Assembly: GCF_900115015.1 (NCBI RefSeq)
Contig: NZ_FOUZ01000012.1
Location: 1 to 64,000 of the forward strand
DNA length: 64,000 nt
Origin: Algoriella xinjiangensis
GTDB lineage: Bacteria; Bacteroidota; Bacteroidia; Flavobacteriales; Weeksellaceae
Direction of reading: 5' to 3'
Shown here: positions 32,401 to 41,968 of the stretch, one piece after another
Position numbering within the stretch: the first letter of the stretch is position 1
Layout of the letters: the number at the start of each line of letters is the position of its first letter
The notes under the pieces: generated by a model
The model's input: only the letters and a program-made list of their open reading frames with translations
The model's database searches: none
What the model was told of the DNA's origin: nothing
Position numbers and translations under genes: made by a program

Positions 32401-33351
32401 TTATTTTCCGTAAATCTCTACGATTTGAGCGGCCAATTCTGTTCCAATTCTATCCTGTGCTTCATTTGTAGAACCTGCGATATGAGGAGATAATGACAAA
32501 GATTCGTTCATTAACAATCCCATTTCTGGCGATGGTTCGTTCTCAAAAACATCTAAAGCTGCACCAGCTACTTTTCCGTCTTCAATTGCATCAACCAAAG
32601 CTTTCTCATCAACAACACCTCCACGAGCTGTGTTAATTACAATAACACCATCTTTCATCTTCGCAAATTCTTTTTCGCCTAAAATATAACCGTCTTGCGA
32701 TGGCACATGTAGCGTAATAAAATCTGCATTTGAAATTACTTCATCAAAACCTACAGAAGTAATTGTGAAAGTTAGTTTTTGACCATCAAAAAAGTCTAAT
32801 TCGATTTCGCGCGTTGCAGGAAATTTATCATAAACCAAGATATTCATTCCCAAACCAATTGCTTCGCGAATAACTTCTACTCCAATTCGTCCAAAACCAA
32901 TCACTCCTAAAGTTTTTCCTCTTAACTCTGTTGCTTTTGCATACGCTTTTTTAAGTCCATTAAAGTTAGAATCTCCTTCTAAAGGCATACTGCGATTGGC
33001 TTGATGCAAATTACGAACGATAGAAAACAAATGCGCCATTACAAATTCTGCCACCGATTGTGATGATGAAGCAGGCGTATTAATTACTTGAATTCCTTTA
33101 CCACGCGCATAATCTACATCGATATTGTCCATACCAACACCTCCACGACCAATAATCTTAAGATTTGTTGCATCGATTAATACTTGACGAACTTTGGTTG
33201 CAGAACGCACCAAAAGTACTTCTACACCTTTATCGTTGATATAATTTTCTAGTTGTTCTTGTGCTACATGAGCAGTTATCACTTCGAATCCTTTTGCTTC
33301 TAAGGCTTCTTGCCCTGCTTTAGAAATTCCGTCGTTTGCTAATATTTTCAT
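32401..33351 (-). CDS. serA: D-3-phosphoglycerate dehydrogenase
   Basis: SerA oxidises 3-phosphoglycerate to phosphohydroxypyruvate, the first step to serine. The 316-residue protein has the NAD site GVIGFGRIGVEV, then LHVPSQDG, the catalytic INTARGGVVDEKAL and the His/Gly pair SPHIAGSTNEAQ. It lacks a C-terminal ACT regulatory domain, so it is the short form. I chose ATG 33351; the longer frame to 33402 adds 17 hydrophobic residues outside the fold. It follows serC by 80 bp on the same strand. Confidence 0.93.
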   Translation of the reverse strand: MKILANDGISKAGQEALEAKGFEVITAHVAQEQLENYINDKGVEVLLVRSATKVRQVLIDATNLKIIGRGGVGMDNIDVDYARGKGIQVINTPASSSQSVAEFVMAHLFSIVRNLHQANRSMPLEGDSNFNGLKKAYAKATELRGKTLGVIGFGRIGVEVIREAIGLGMNILVYDKFPATREIELDFFDGQKLTFTITSVGFDEVISNADFITLHVPSQDGYILGEKEFAKMKDGVIVINTARGGVVDEKALVDAIEDGKVAGAALDVFENEPSPEMGLLMNESLSLSPHIAGSTNEAQDRIGTELAAQIVEIYGK

Positions 33352-33431
33352 GATTATTTTGTAAAAGTAAATTGTAAAAAGTATTAAGTATTTTTTGCAC
33401 ATTGTACATGGCTACTTAATACAATATAGAT

Positions 33432-34502
33432 TTATCCGAATTTTTGCTCTAATTGTTTCATTACTTCAACCAATACTTGTACTGATTCTAATGGTAAAGC
33501 GTTGTACATAGAAGCGCGGTAACCACCAACATCACGATGTCCAGTTAACGAATCTACACCAGCTTGTTTCAACAAAGCTTCAAATTCGGCTTTTAATTCT
33601 TCGTTATTCAAAACAAAAGTAGCATTCATTTGCGAACGATCTTCTACGTTTGCTGTTCCTGTAAATAAACCATTACGGTCAATTTCAGTATACATTGTGT
33701 TCGCTTTTTCTGTATTTATTTTAGCAATTGCATCTACACCACCTTGCTCTTTTAACCATTGTAAGTTTAACATTACACCGTAAATCGCAATAACTGGCCA
33801 AGTATTGAAAGATGATTCGTTCTTGATATGCGTTGCATAATTTAAATAATCTGGAATATTACGTCCCGTTTTACCTAATAAATCTCGTTGTACAATTGCC
33901 ATTGTAGAACCTGCTGGTCCCATATTTTTTTGTGCTCCGGCATAAATCACTCCAAATTTAGAAACATCTACTTTGCGCGATAAAATATCCGAAGACATAT
34001 CACAAACCATTGGTACAGGCGAATTTGGGAATTGTTTCATCTGTGTACCAAAAATTGTATTGTTTGATGTGCAGTGAAAATAATCTGCATCAGTTGGTAT
34101 TGTATAATCTTTTGGGATATAAGTGTAATTTTTATCTTTAGAAGAAGCAATTACATCAATTTCTCCGAAACGTTTTGCTTCTTTTATTGCATTTTCGGCC
34201 CATTTACCTGTTTGCATATAAGCAGCTTTTCCGCCTTCTTTTAATAAATTTGACGCAATAATAGGAAATTGTAACGAAGCACCTCCTTGCATAAAAATAA
34301 CATCATGCGATTCTGGTACATTCATTAACTCTTTTACTAAAGCTCTTGCCGTATCAATAACCTCTACAGCATCTTTGCGACGGTGAGAAATCTCTAAAAT
34401 AGAAGTTCCTGAATTGTTGAAATTAATACACGCTTCAGCCATTTTATCGAAAACGACTTGTGGTAAAATGCATGGTCCTGCACTAAAATTGTGAATTTTC
34501 AT
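33432..34502 (-). CDS. serC: Phosphoserine aminotransferase
   Basis: SerC turns phosphohydroxypyruvate into O-phosphoserine with glutamate. The 356 residues show the canonical start HNFSAGPCILPQ and substrate-binding ISHRRKD. They also show the PLP lysine in YAGAQKNMGPAGS (about 190) and GHRDVGGYRASMYNA near the end. Next upstream is a terminator after the acyltransferase gene, so serC-serA-DUF1015-yggS is likely one transcript. Its product is also the expected substrate of the cysteate-synthase-like gene 2 kb upstream. Confidence 0.95.
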   Translation of the reverse strand: MKIHNFSAGPCILPQVVFDKMAEACINFNNSGTSILEISHRRKDAVEVIDTARALVKELMNVPESHDVIFMQGGASLQFPIIASNLLKEGGKAAYMQTGKWAENAIKEAKRFGEIDVIASSKDKNYTYIPKDYTIPTDADYFHCTSNNTIFGTQMKQFPNSPVPMVCDMSSDILSRKVDVSKFGVIYAGAQKNMGPAGSTMAIVQRDLLGKTGRNIPDYLNYATHIKNESSFNTWPVIAIYGVMLNLQWLKEQGGVDAIAKINTEKANTMYTEIDRNGLFTGTANVEDRSQMNATFVLNNEELKAEFEALLKQAGVDSLTGHRDVGGYRASMYNALPLESVQVLVEVMKQLEQKFG

Positions 34503-34604
34503 AATTAATTGTTGTGTGTTGTGTTTGTTTTTACTGTAACAAATATACTAAATCAAATGCTCAAATAGGCGATTAAATAATTGACTTTTGAACACAATTC
34601 AAAC

Positions 34605-34636
34605 AAAAAACCCTAAACAGAATTTGTTTAGGGTTT
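34605..34636 (-). terminator. Terminator after the acyltransferase gene
   Basis: The arms AAACCCTAAACA and TGTTTAGGGTTT with an A-run on the plus strand (T-run on the minus strand) separate the sulfonolipid pair from serC. Confidence 0.8.
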
Positions 34637-34660
34637 AATGTATTTTTATAAAATATTATT

Positions 34661-35920
34661 TTAGTATTGAATGAAATCTACATTCATTTCTTCTGCTTTT
34701 CTTTTATAATAACCATCCTCAAGTTTTTCTTTAATCTCTGCAAATGAGTTTAATGTGTACTCGATATGTTCATCTTCGTGAGCTGCTGTAGGAATTATAC
34801 GGAAAATAATCATTCCTTTTGGAATTACTGGATAAATAACTACAGAAACAAAAATACCATATTCTTCGCGCATTTCTTTCGCTAAAATAGTTGCTTCAAT
34901 AGTAGAACCTTGTAAAACGATTGGTGCTACACATGTGTTAGATCCTCCAATATCAAATCCACGTTCTTGTAAACCTTTCTGAATTTTTTCTACATTACTC
35001 CACAATTTATCTTTTAATTCTGGGTGATTTCTCAATAATTCTAAACGTTTTAAACCTCCAATTACCATTGGCATTGTTAACGATTTAGCAAAAATCTGAG
35101 AACGTAAGTTATATTTTAAAATACGAATAATATCTTTATCTCCAGCAATAAAAGCACCAAAACCAGCCATAGATTTTGCGAAAGTTGAGAAATAAATATC
35201 AATTGCATCTTGACATTCTTGCTCTTCTCCTGCACCTGCACCTGTTTTTCCTAATGTACCAAAACCGTGAGCATCATCTACTAATAAACGGAATTTATAT
35301 TCGTCTTTGTAAGCTACGATTTCTTTTAAGATACCTTGCTTACCAGTCATTCCGAAAACACCTTCTGTAATTACTAAGATTCCTCCTCCTGTTTTATCAG
35401 CTAATTTACGTGCACGTTTGATTGTTTTATCAAAACTTTCAATATCGTTATGTTGATAAATAAATCTTTTTCCGAAATGTAAACGAACTCCATCAACGAT
35501 ACAAGCGTGACATTCTGCATCATAAACGATAACATCATGTTTAGACACCAAAGCATCAATTGTAGACACCATACCTTGGTATCCGAAATTCAATAAATAT
35601 GATGATTCTTTTTGAACAAAATCTGCCAATTCTTGCTCTAATTGTGCATGATAATCTGTTTGTCCAGACATTGCACGAGCACCCATTGGGTAAGCCATAC
35701 CATATTCTGCTGCTGCATCAGCATCAGCTTTACGAACTTCTGGGTGATTAGCTAAACCTAAATAGTTATTAATTGACCAAGTGATAACTTTTTTACCTTG
35801 AAATTCCATTACAGGACCAATTTCTCCTTTTAGTTGAGGAAAAACATAATATCCTTCACCGTAATCAGCAAATTGACCTAATGGTCCAGGGTTTTGTTTT
35901 AAACGTTCAAAAATGTCCAT
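34661..35920 (-). CDS. Cysteate/serine C-fatty acyltransferase (alpha-oxoamine synthase)
   Basis: Alpha-oxoamine synthases condense an amino acid with an acyl thioester. In Flavobacterium and Alistipes, homologues use cysteate to make 3-ketocapnine for sulfonolipids; others use serine for sphingolipids. The 419 residues show INNYLGLANHPEV, the signature LVDDAHGFGTLGKTGAG, and the PLP lysine in YFSTFAKSMAGFGAF (about 245-260). The order fits the serine palmitoyltransferase type and not the shorter Kbl/BioF. Its direct upstream neighbour is a cysteate-synthase-like gene, which favours cysteate as substrate. Cys/Ser preference cannot be proved from the motifs. Confidence 0.8.
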   Translation of the reverse strand: MDIFERLKQNPGPLGQFADYGEGYYVFPQLKGEIGPVMEFQGKKVITWSINNYLGLANHPEVRKADADAAAEYGMAYPMGARAMSGQTDYHAQLEQELADFVQKESSYLLNFGYQGMVSTIDALVSKHDVIVYDAECHACIVDGVRLHFGKRFIYQHNDIESFDKTIKRARKLADKTGGGILVITEGVFGMTGKQGILKEIVAYKDEYKFRLLVDDAHGFGTLGKTGAGAGEEQECQDAIDIYFSTFAKSMAGFGAFIAGDKDIIRILKYNLRSQIFAKSLTMPMVIGGLKRLELLRNHPELKDKLWSNVEKIQKGLQERGFDIGGSNTCVAPIVLQGSTIEATILAKEMREEYGIFVSVVIYPVIPKGMIIFRIIPTAAHEDEHIEYTLNSFAEIKEKLEDGYYKRKAEEMNVDFIQY

Positions 35921-36026
35921 TTTATTTTGTTTATTTTTTTATTAATTGAAAAAAAGTAGAAAAATGAAACATTACATTTCATCACTCTACTTTGTTACTA
36001 TTTTTTTACAAATATAATCATTATTA

Positions 36027-37061
36027 TTACACGCGCTCTACGGTAGCTCTTGATTCTAAACCGTTTAATCTACTGTTTGTAAAGCCTTGTTCTGCCATCC
36101 AATCATCGCTAAAGACTTTTGTCATATAACGTGATCCGTGATCAGGGAACAAAATAACTGCTAAAGAATTTTCGTCAAATTCTCCTTGTGCTGCTAATTG
36201 CTTATAAGCTTGTGTTGCAGCACCAGAAGTGTATCCCGCCATAATTCCTTCTTTCAAAGCAATTTCTCTGGTACGGTAAGCAGCTTCTTCGTCTGTTACT
36301 TTTATAAATTTATCAACCATACTAAAATCTAAAGCGCCGGGAACTAAATTTTTTCCCATTCCTTCAATTCTATAAGGATAAATTTCGTTTGGATCTACTT
36401 CTCCCGTTTCGTGGTAAGATTTTAAGATTGATCCATATGCATCAACTCCAATGATTTTTACATCTGGATTTAATTCTTTAATAAAACGTGCACTACCAGT
36501 TAAAGTTCCGCCTGTACCTGTACAACCGATTAGGTGTGTTATTTTACCTTCCGTTTGATTCCAGATTTCAGGACCTGTTGTTAAATAGTGAGCTTCTGTA
36601 TTCCCTTGATTAAAATATTGATTAATATATAGAGAATTAGGTGTTTCGGCAGCAATACGCTTTGCAACTTCGTAGTATGATCTTGGATCATCTGCAGCTA
36701 CATTAGCAGGACACAAAAATACTTTTGCACCCATTGCTTTCAAAAACGAGATTTTCTCAGCTTTAGTTTTATCCGATACCGCTAAGATACATTTGTAACC
36801 TTTTACGATAGCAACCATTGCAACAGCAAATCCAGTATTACCCGATGTTGTTTCTACAATTGTAGCACCTGGTTGTAACAAACCTTTTTCTTCAGCCTCT
36901 TCTATAATATGTAAAGCTATTCTGTCTTTTGTTGAGTGTCCAGGATTGTAACACTCTAACTTTGCATAAACTTCGCCCGGAATGTCTTGGTTAATTCTGT
37001 TTAACTGAACTAATGGAGTTTCTCCAATTAACTCTAAAACGTTTTTATATTTACCAGTCAT
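36027..37061 (-). CDS. Cysteate-synthase-like PLP enzyme (cysteine synthase/CBS fold)
   Basis: This fold-type II PLP enzyme of 344 residues has the PLP Lys in [13 protein letters not shown] (about 45-55), the phosphate loop TSGNTG, and GTGGTLTG. It also has the C-terminal [18 protein letters not shown], like cystathionine-beta-synthase and O-phosphoserine-using relatives. A cysteate synthase converts O-phosphoserine and sulfite to L-cysteate; cysteine synthase proper uses O-acetylserine and sulfide. The adjacent acyltransferase and serC/serA favour the former. The longer frame to 37085 starts at TTG; ATG 37061 is preferred. Specificity needs an assay. Confidence 0.75.
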   Translation of the reverse strand: MTGKYKNVLELIGETPLVQLNRINQDIPGEVYAKLECYNPGHSTKDRIALHIIEEAEEKGLLQPGATIVETTSGNTGFAVAMVAIVKGYKCILAVSDKTKAEKISFLKAMGAKVFLCPANVAADDPRSYYEVAKRIAAETPNSLYINQYFNQGNTEAHYLTTGPEIWNQTEGKITHLIGCTGTGGTLTGSARFIKELNPDVKIIGVDAYGSILKSYHETGEVDPNEIYPYRIEGMGKNLVPGALDFSMVDKFIKVTDEEAAYRTREIALKEGIMAGYTSGAATQAYKQLAAQGEFDENSLAVILFPDHGSRYMTKVFSDDWMAEQGFTNSRLNGLESRATVERV

Positions 37062-37190
37062 TTCACAAATATTCTTTTCTAACAAAAAGCAAAATTAAGG
37101 ATTTTTTAATTAATTGTTAAAAGATTAACGTATTAAATTAATCATATTGCAATATTTTTAAAAAATTATCATCAATTTCACGTTGTTAAA

Positions 37191-38345
37191 TTACTTATTA
37201 TTTAAATTAAAAATATGTTCTAAGATCTTTCTATCAGTAGCTGTTAAATCTACTTTTCTTCTCTCCATCATCTTTTCTGCAGCCTCACAAGCACGGTCAA
37301 AACTAAAAATCGGTGCATCGGAATTTCCGCCCCAACTATAGTGTTTTATTAAGTTTGGAGGAAACCCTGATTGAAAAACATTGGCGCAAACTCCAACAAC
37401 CGTACCAGTATTAAATTGCGTATTAATTGCAGATTTTGCATAATCGCCCATTATTAAACCACAAAATTGTAAACCCGTTTTCACAAATCTACCTTCTTTG
37501 TAGCTCCATAATTTTACTTCGGCATAATTATTTTTTAGGTTAGAGTTATTTGTATCCGCACCCAAATTACACCATTCACCAATTACTGCATTTCCTAAAA
37601 ACCCATCGTGTCCTTTGTTAGAATAAGCCATTAAAATAGCATTATTCAACTCTCCACCAACTTTACAATATGGTCCAATCGTACAACCCGCATAAATTTT
37701 TGCGCCCATATTAATCTTCGCATGTTCGCATAAAGCTAAACCTCCTCTAATCATCGATCCTTCCATTATTTCGGCATCTTTACCTATATAAATTGGACCT
37801 TCGGAAGCATTAAGAATTGCAAATTCTACTTTTGCACCTTCTTCTAAAAATATTTTTTCTGAATGTAAAACTCGGTTAGTTGATGAGATTGGTTGAGATG
37901 TTTTACCTGCAGTTAATAATTCAAAATCAAATTCGATTGCTTGAAAATTGTACGAAAACAAATCCCAAGAATGTTTAATATGAATTAATTCTTCTTCAAA
38001 AATGATTGAATCAACCGTAATTGTTGGTTCATTTTCTACTGTTTTTACCGCAACCAATTCGTTATTATAGACAATTGATTGTCCTATAATTAATGAATTT
38101 ATTGTTTCGACTAATTTCTTTGAAGGAAAAAATGAAGGATTGATAAATATATTTTCTGATTGAAGGTTTATTGGAAATTTATCTACTAAATAAGGTACCG
38201 TTTTGTAAGAAACGGTCGTATTTAATAATCTTTCCCAACGTTCGGTAAAGGTTAAAACACCCATTCGTAATGAAGCCACTGGCTTTGTAAACGTAAGTGG
38301 CAAAAGGTTTTCCCTTTCCTCACCGTCAAAAAGAACTATATTCAT
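37191..38345 (-). CDS. GlmU-family sugar-nucleotidyltransferase-like protein
   Basis: This 384-residue protein resembles the Bacteroidetes GlmU-family proteins. It has an N-terminal nucleotidyltransferase-like part (start NIVLFDGEERENLLPLTFTKPVASLRMGVLTFTERW) and a left-handed beta-helix of hexapeptide repeats at about 170-330 (IYIGKDAEIMEGSMIRGGLAL, IYAGCTIGPYCKVGGEL). It lacks the N-terminal Lys-rich GxGxR loop of true GlmU, so the activity may differ. A role in UDP-sugar or envelope synthesis is likely. It lies 105 bp upstream of the cysteate-synthase-like gene on the same strand. Confidence 0.8.
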   Translation of the reverse strand: MNIVLFDGEERENLLPLTFTKPVASLRMGVLTFTERWERLLNTTVSYKTVPYLVDKFPINLQSENIFINPSFFPSKKLVETINSLIIGQSIVYNNELVAVKTVENEPTITVDSIIFEEELIHIKHSWDLFSYNFQAIEFDFELLTAGKTSQPISSTNRVLHSEKIFLEEGAKVEFAILNASEGPIYIGKDAEIMEGSMIRGGLALCEHAKINMGAKIYAGCTIGPYCKVGGELNNAILMAYSNKGHDGFLGNAVIGEWCNLGADTNNSNLKNNYAEVKLWSYKEGRFVKTGLQFCGLIMGDYAKSAINTQFNTGTVVGVCANVFQSGFPPNLIKHYSWGGNSDAPIFSFDRACEAAEKMMERRKVDLTATDRKILEHIFNLNNK

Positions 38346-38506
38346 CTTTTAAGAATTTGTGCAAATTTAGAAAATTATATTTTATAAGCCCTAAGATCGG
38401 TCTATATTCTGTTATTTGCATAGCCTAAAATAAATCATTCAAAATATTTGGTTGATATAAAAAGGTCTGCGTAATTTTAGGCACATTTTAATAAAACATT
38501 TCTACT

Positions 38507-39559
38507 TTGAAATCAGCTCCAATTCATTTCGGGTCAATCGCGTATATTTTAGACGATTACCTAGCTAATAATTCATTTTCGACTATCTTTTTTTTGGTAG
38601 ACGAAAACACGCATGTGCACTGTTTACCTCTACTTTTAGCCGATTTAGACAATCTTTCTGCGTACGAAATCTTAGAAATTGACTCGGGCGAAGACAATAA
38701 AAACATCGATACGGTAACAAATCTTTGGCTTGCCTTGAGTGATTTGGGTGCCGATAGACATGCTTTAGTAATAAATGTTGGTGGTGGCGTTTTAACAGAT
38801 ATGGGCGGTTTTATGGCCTCTACTTTTAAGCGTGGTATTAAGTTTATCAACATTCCGACAACTTTATTATCTATGGTTGATGCATCTGCTGGTGGAAAAA
38901 ATGGAATTGATTTAGAAGGAATGAAAAATATGGTTGGTACATTTAATCAACCCGAGATGGTTTTAGTCGATCCAAAATTTTTATTAACCTTAGAACAACG
39001 CCAAGTAAAATCTGGTTTAGCAGAAATGTTGAAACATGGTTTAATCAAAAATCGTGATCATTGGGATAATTTGGTTCAATTACCTTCGCATGATGCCGAA
39101 GCATTGGCTCCGTTTATTATGGATTCTATCCATCTAAAAGAAAATGTGGTCGAAAATGATCAATACGAAAAAGGTGAACGTAAAATCTTAAATTTTGGTC
39201 ATACAATTGGTCATGCTATAGAAAGTGAATCGTTAGAAACTGATTTTCCGCTTTTGCATGGTGAAGCAATTGTGATTGGAATGATTATCGAAACTTTTTT
39301 GAGCTATGATCAAGAGTTAATTTCGAAAGCTGATGTAGAAGAAGTTTGCGAAAGTTTTGCTTCTATGTATGCTTTAAATACTATTGATATGCAAATTTTT
39401 CCTAACTTAATGGAATGGATGAAACACGACAAAAAGAACCAAAACAATTCGATTAACTTTAGTTTGATCAACAAAATTGGATCTTGTCGTTACGATGTAG
39501 TTTGTACTGAAGACGAAATTAGACAAGCTTTTGAAAAATATAACCAATGGATTGGGTAA
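38507..39559 (+). CDS. aroB: 3-Dehydroquinate synthase
   Basis: AroB makes 3-dehydroquinate from DAHP, the second step of the shikimate pathway. The 350 residues show the NAD site [18 protein letters not shown], the segment [28 protein letters not shown], and metal-ligand regions [14 protein letters not shown] and [14 protein letters not shown]. The likely start is TTG 38507, since no ATG lies nearby upstream; the fold begins soon after. A near-consensus promoter element (TTG, 17 bp, TAATTTTA) lies about 35 bp upstream. It overlaps msrB by 13 bp. Confidence 0.93.
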   Translation: MKSAPIHFGSIAYILDDYLANNSFSTIFFLVDENTHVHCLPLLLADLDNLSAYEILEIDSGEDNKNIDTVTNLWLALSDLGADRHALVINVGGGVLTDMGGFMASTFKRGIKFINIPTTLLSMVDASAGGKNGIDLEGMKNMVGTFNQPEMVLVDPKFLLTLEQRQVKSGLAEMLKHGLIKNRDHWDNLVQLPSHDAEALAPFIMDSIHLKENVVENDQYEKGERKILNFGHTIGHAIESESLETDFPLLHGEAIVIGMIIETFLSYDQELISKADVEEVCESFASMYALNTIDMQIFPNLMEWMKHDKKNQNNSINFSLINKIGSCRYDVVCTEDEIRQAFEKYNQWIG

Positions 39560-40083
39560 CAAAAAAGTCTTCTTTTTTAATAATTGGTTTACTAGTAAGT
39601 TTTTTTCTTAGCGCATGTACATCACTTTTTAAAAAAGATGAACCTATAAAAGCAACAACAAACACAATTGCAATGAATAATAAACCTGAATTTAACATAA
39701 ACAAAAGCGACGAAGAGTGGCAAAAAGAGCTTTCTCCAGAACAATATTATGTAATGAGAGAAGCTGGTACCGAACGTCCTTTTACAGGAAAATTTAACAT
39801 GCATTTTGAACAAGGTGTTTACACGTGCGGTGCATGTGGCGAAGAATTATTTTCTTCTTCATCTAAATTTGACGGACATTGCGGTTGGCCAAGTTTTGAT
39901 GAAGAAATAAAAGAAGGTAAAATCGTAGAACACATTGACAATACACACGGAATGGTTCGCAAAGAAATTTTATGTGGTAATTGTGGAAGTCATTTAGGGC
40001 ATGTTTTTGACGATGGGCCAACAGAAACAGGTTTACGTTATTGCGTAAATTCTTTATCACTCGATTTTAAATCTGAAAAATAA
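39547..40083 (+). CDS. msrB: Peptide-methionine (R)-S-oxide reductase, lipoprotein form
   Basis: MsrB repairs methionine-R-sulfoxide in proteins. The 178-residue protein has a lipoprotein signal (FFLSAC at about 25). The MsrB domain follows from about residue 58: zinc pairs CGACG and CGNCG, the substrate loop [10 protein letters not shown], and the catalytic Cys in RYCVNSLSL. Export to the periplasmic side or outer membrane would protect surface proteins from oxidation. Its start overlaps the end of aroB, so the two are coupled despite unrelated roles. Confidence 0.92.
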   Translation: MDWVTKKSSFLIIGLLVSFFLSACTSLFKKDEPIKATTNTIAMNNKPEFNINKSDEEWQKELSPEQYYVMREAGTERPFTGKFNMHFEQGVYTCGACGEELFSSSSKFDGHCGWPSFDEEIKEGKIVEHIDNTHGMVRKEILCGNCGSHLGHVFDDGPTETGLRYCVNSLSLDFKSEK

Positions 40084-40087
40084 TTTT

Positions 40088-40117
40088 TAAAAGCTGTTAT
40101 ATCAACAGCTTTTTTTA
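40088..40117 (+). terminator. Terminator after msrB
   Basis: AAAAGCTGTTA and TCAACAGCTTTT arms are followed by T-runs. Confidence 0.75.
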
Positions 40118-40139
40118 CTTCAAAATAGTACACAACATT

Positions 40140-40526
40140 ATGAAAGCATTACGAATTACCATCATATTAATTTTATTATTACTTATCGTTAACGGAGTTT
40201 ATAACTACAATCTCATGGTTAATTTTAGTATTACAGATCGCCCTGTTAATCCATTACGTTATGCGTTTTTCATTGGCTATTTCTTTTTGATAATATTAAA
40301 TTTAAACGAATTTATTCGCAATAAATTCAACTACGGATCATTCAAAAAAGCATTCTATTACTTGGTTTTTGCCTTCTATTTATTCTGCATATTTATGTTT
40401 AAATACAACGATTACGAAATTCCAGGATTACCTTTATTAGGTTATTTTACTTTAGTTGCAATCACTATTTTTATGATAAGCTTGATGCTAAAAAACAAAC
40501 CCGTTTATAAGCGCGTAAAAAAATAA
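40140..40526 (+). CDS. Small four-pass membrane protein
   Basis: The 128 residues contain four hydrophobic segments (about 5-24, 40-58, 73-91 and 97-118), so it is an inner-membrane protein. No catalytic or binding motif is seen. The gene lies 11 bp before the MATE exporter gene on the same strand and is probably co-transcribed. A helper role for the exporter is possible but unproven. Confidence 0.65.
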   Translation: MKALRITIILILLLLIVNGVYNYNLMVNFSITDRPVNPLRYAFFIGYFFLIILNLNEFIRNKFNYGSFKKAFYYLVFAFYLFCIFMFKYNDYEIPGLPLLGYFTLVAITIFMISLMLKNKPVYKRVKK

Positions 40527-40536
40527 AATCTTCGAA

Positions 40537-41871
40537 ATGAATTCGATTTCGGATAGAATTACATTCAAGCAAATTAATCAATTGGCAATTCCAGCTATAT
40601 TTTCTGGAATTGCCGAATCATTAATTACATTAACCGATATTGCAATGATTGGTCATGTTCCCGATAATTCTGTAGAAGCATTAGCTGCAGCGGGTTTAGT
40701 TGGTAGTTTTTTATCAGGAATAATTTGGATTGTAGCGCAAACCAAAACATCAATTTCTTCTCTTGTTTCTCAAAATTTTGGAGCAAATAAACTAAACGAA
40801 GTAAAATATTTGGTTCCGCAAGCGCTTTATTTTAATGTATTTTTAAGTTTACTTATTCTAATTCCGACCTACTTTTTTGCAGAACAATTGTTTAAATTAT
40901 ATAATGCAAAAGATTTGGTTTTGGATTTCTCTGTTGATTATTACAAAATCCGAGCATTTGGTTTTCCATTAACCTTAATTTCATTAACTATTTTCGGTTC
41001 ATTTAGAGGAATACAAAATACAATTTGGGCGATGAAATGTAGTCTTACAGCCGCATTTATTCATGTGTTTTTAGATTATATTTTAATCTTCGGAATTGAT
41101 AATTTTATTCCTGCTTATCATATCAAAGGCGCGGCTTATGCAAGTCTAATTGCGCAATTGATTATGGTAATTATGGCTTTTTATTATTATTTTACCAAAA
41201 CTCCTTTCCGATTAAATCCCGGAAAATCAATTCATCCTTATTTTAAAAAGTACGTTTACCTCAGTTTCAATTTTATTCTCAGAACGGCTTCGCTCAATAT
41301 TGCTTTCTTTTTGGCGAATTCTTACGCAACTGGTTATGGTAAAAATTATATTGCGGCTCAAAGTATTTTAATGAATATTTGGTTATTCTTTTCCTTTTTT
41401 ATTGATGGTTATGCAGGTGCAGGAAATGCAATGGCAGGACGATTATTAGGCGAAAAAAACTATCCGAAATTATGGATTTTGAGTAAAGATATTTCTAAAT
41501 ATTCGGTGCTAATATCTATCATTTTAATTGTTATTTGTTTTACTTTTTATACTCAAATTGGCGAATTATTCAACAAGAATTCTCAAGTATTAACCATTTT
41601 CAATTCTGTATTTTGGATGATATTATTAATGCAACCAATCAATACATTGGCATATATTTTTGATGGATTTTTTAAAGGAATGGGTGATGCAAAACTGCTC
41701 CGAAACAATCTAATTATCGCAACTTTTTGCGGCTTTTTACCAACTTTAATTATTAGCGATTATGTTGGATTAAACATTTATGGAATTTGGTTAGCTTTCG
41801 GAATTTGGATGCTAATTCGTAGTTTTCCGTTGATGTATATTTTCAGAAAAAGAATCCTTCAAAACAGCTAA
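40537..41871 (+). CDS. MATE-family multidrug/cation antiporter
   Basis: The 444 residues show 12 hydrophobic segments and the MATE pattern: ALPAIFSGIAESLITLTDIAMIGHV-like start near 15, GSFRGIQNTIWAMKCSLTAA about residues 148-168, and the second half starting near FKKYVYLSFNFILRTASLNIAFF. It should export drugs or other toxins using Na+ or H+ exchange. The protein is full length for the family (about 440-460). The substrate cannot be told from sequence. Confidence 0.92.
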   Translation: MNSISDRITFKQINQLAIPAIFSGIAESLITLTDIAMIGHVPDNSVEALAAAGLVGSFLSGIIWIVAQTKTSISSLVSQNFGANKLNEVKYLVPQALYFNVFLSLLILIPTYFFAEQLFKLYNAKDLVLDFSVDYYKIRAFGFPLTLISLTIFGSFRGIQNTIWAMKCSLTAAFIHVFLDYILIFGIDNFIPAYHIKGAAYASLIAQLIMVIMAFYYYFTKTPFRLNPGKSIHPYFKKYVYLSFNFILRTASLNIAFFLANSYATGYGKNYIAAQSILMNIWLFFSFFIDGYAGAGNAMAGRLLGEKNYPKLWILSKDISKYSVLISIILIVICFTFYTQIGELFNKNSQVLTIFNSVFWMILLMQPINTLAYIFDGFFKGMGDAKLLRNNLIIATFCGFLPTLIISDYVGLNIYGIWLAFGIWMLIRSFPLMYIFRKRILQNS

Positions 41872-41916
41872 AAATGCTGCAGTTTTCATCTTTTTTAAAA
41901 ATTTTTCAAAAAAGAA

Positions 41917-41942
41917 TGCAACATCTTTCAACTTCCTACGTC
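41917..41942 (+). promoter_or_regulatory. Candidate auto-regulated ECF promoter
   Basis: TGCAAC (41917-41922) and CGTC (41939-41942) have exactly 16 bases between AAC and CGTC. The same pair and spacing occur in front of the barrel gene at 27944-27969. The position 26 bp before the start of the sigma gene fits autoregulation, which is usual for ECF sigma factors. Confidence 0.55.
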
Positions 41943-41968
41943 TAGTTTATAAGAAACGTAATGTAACC

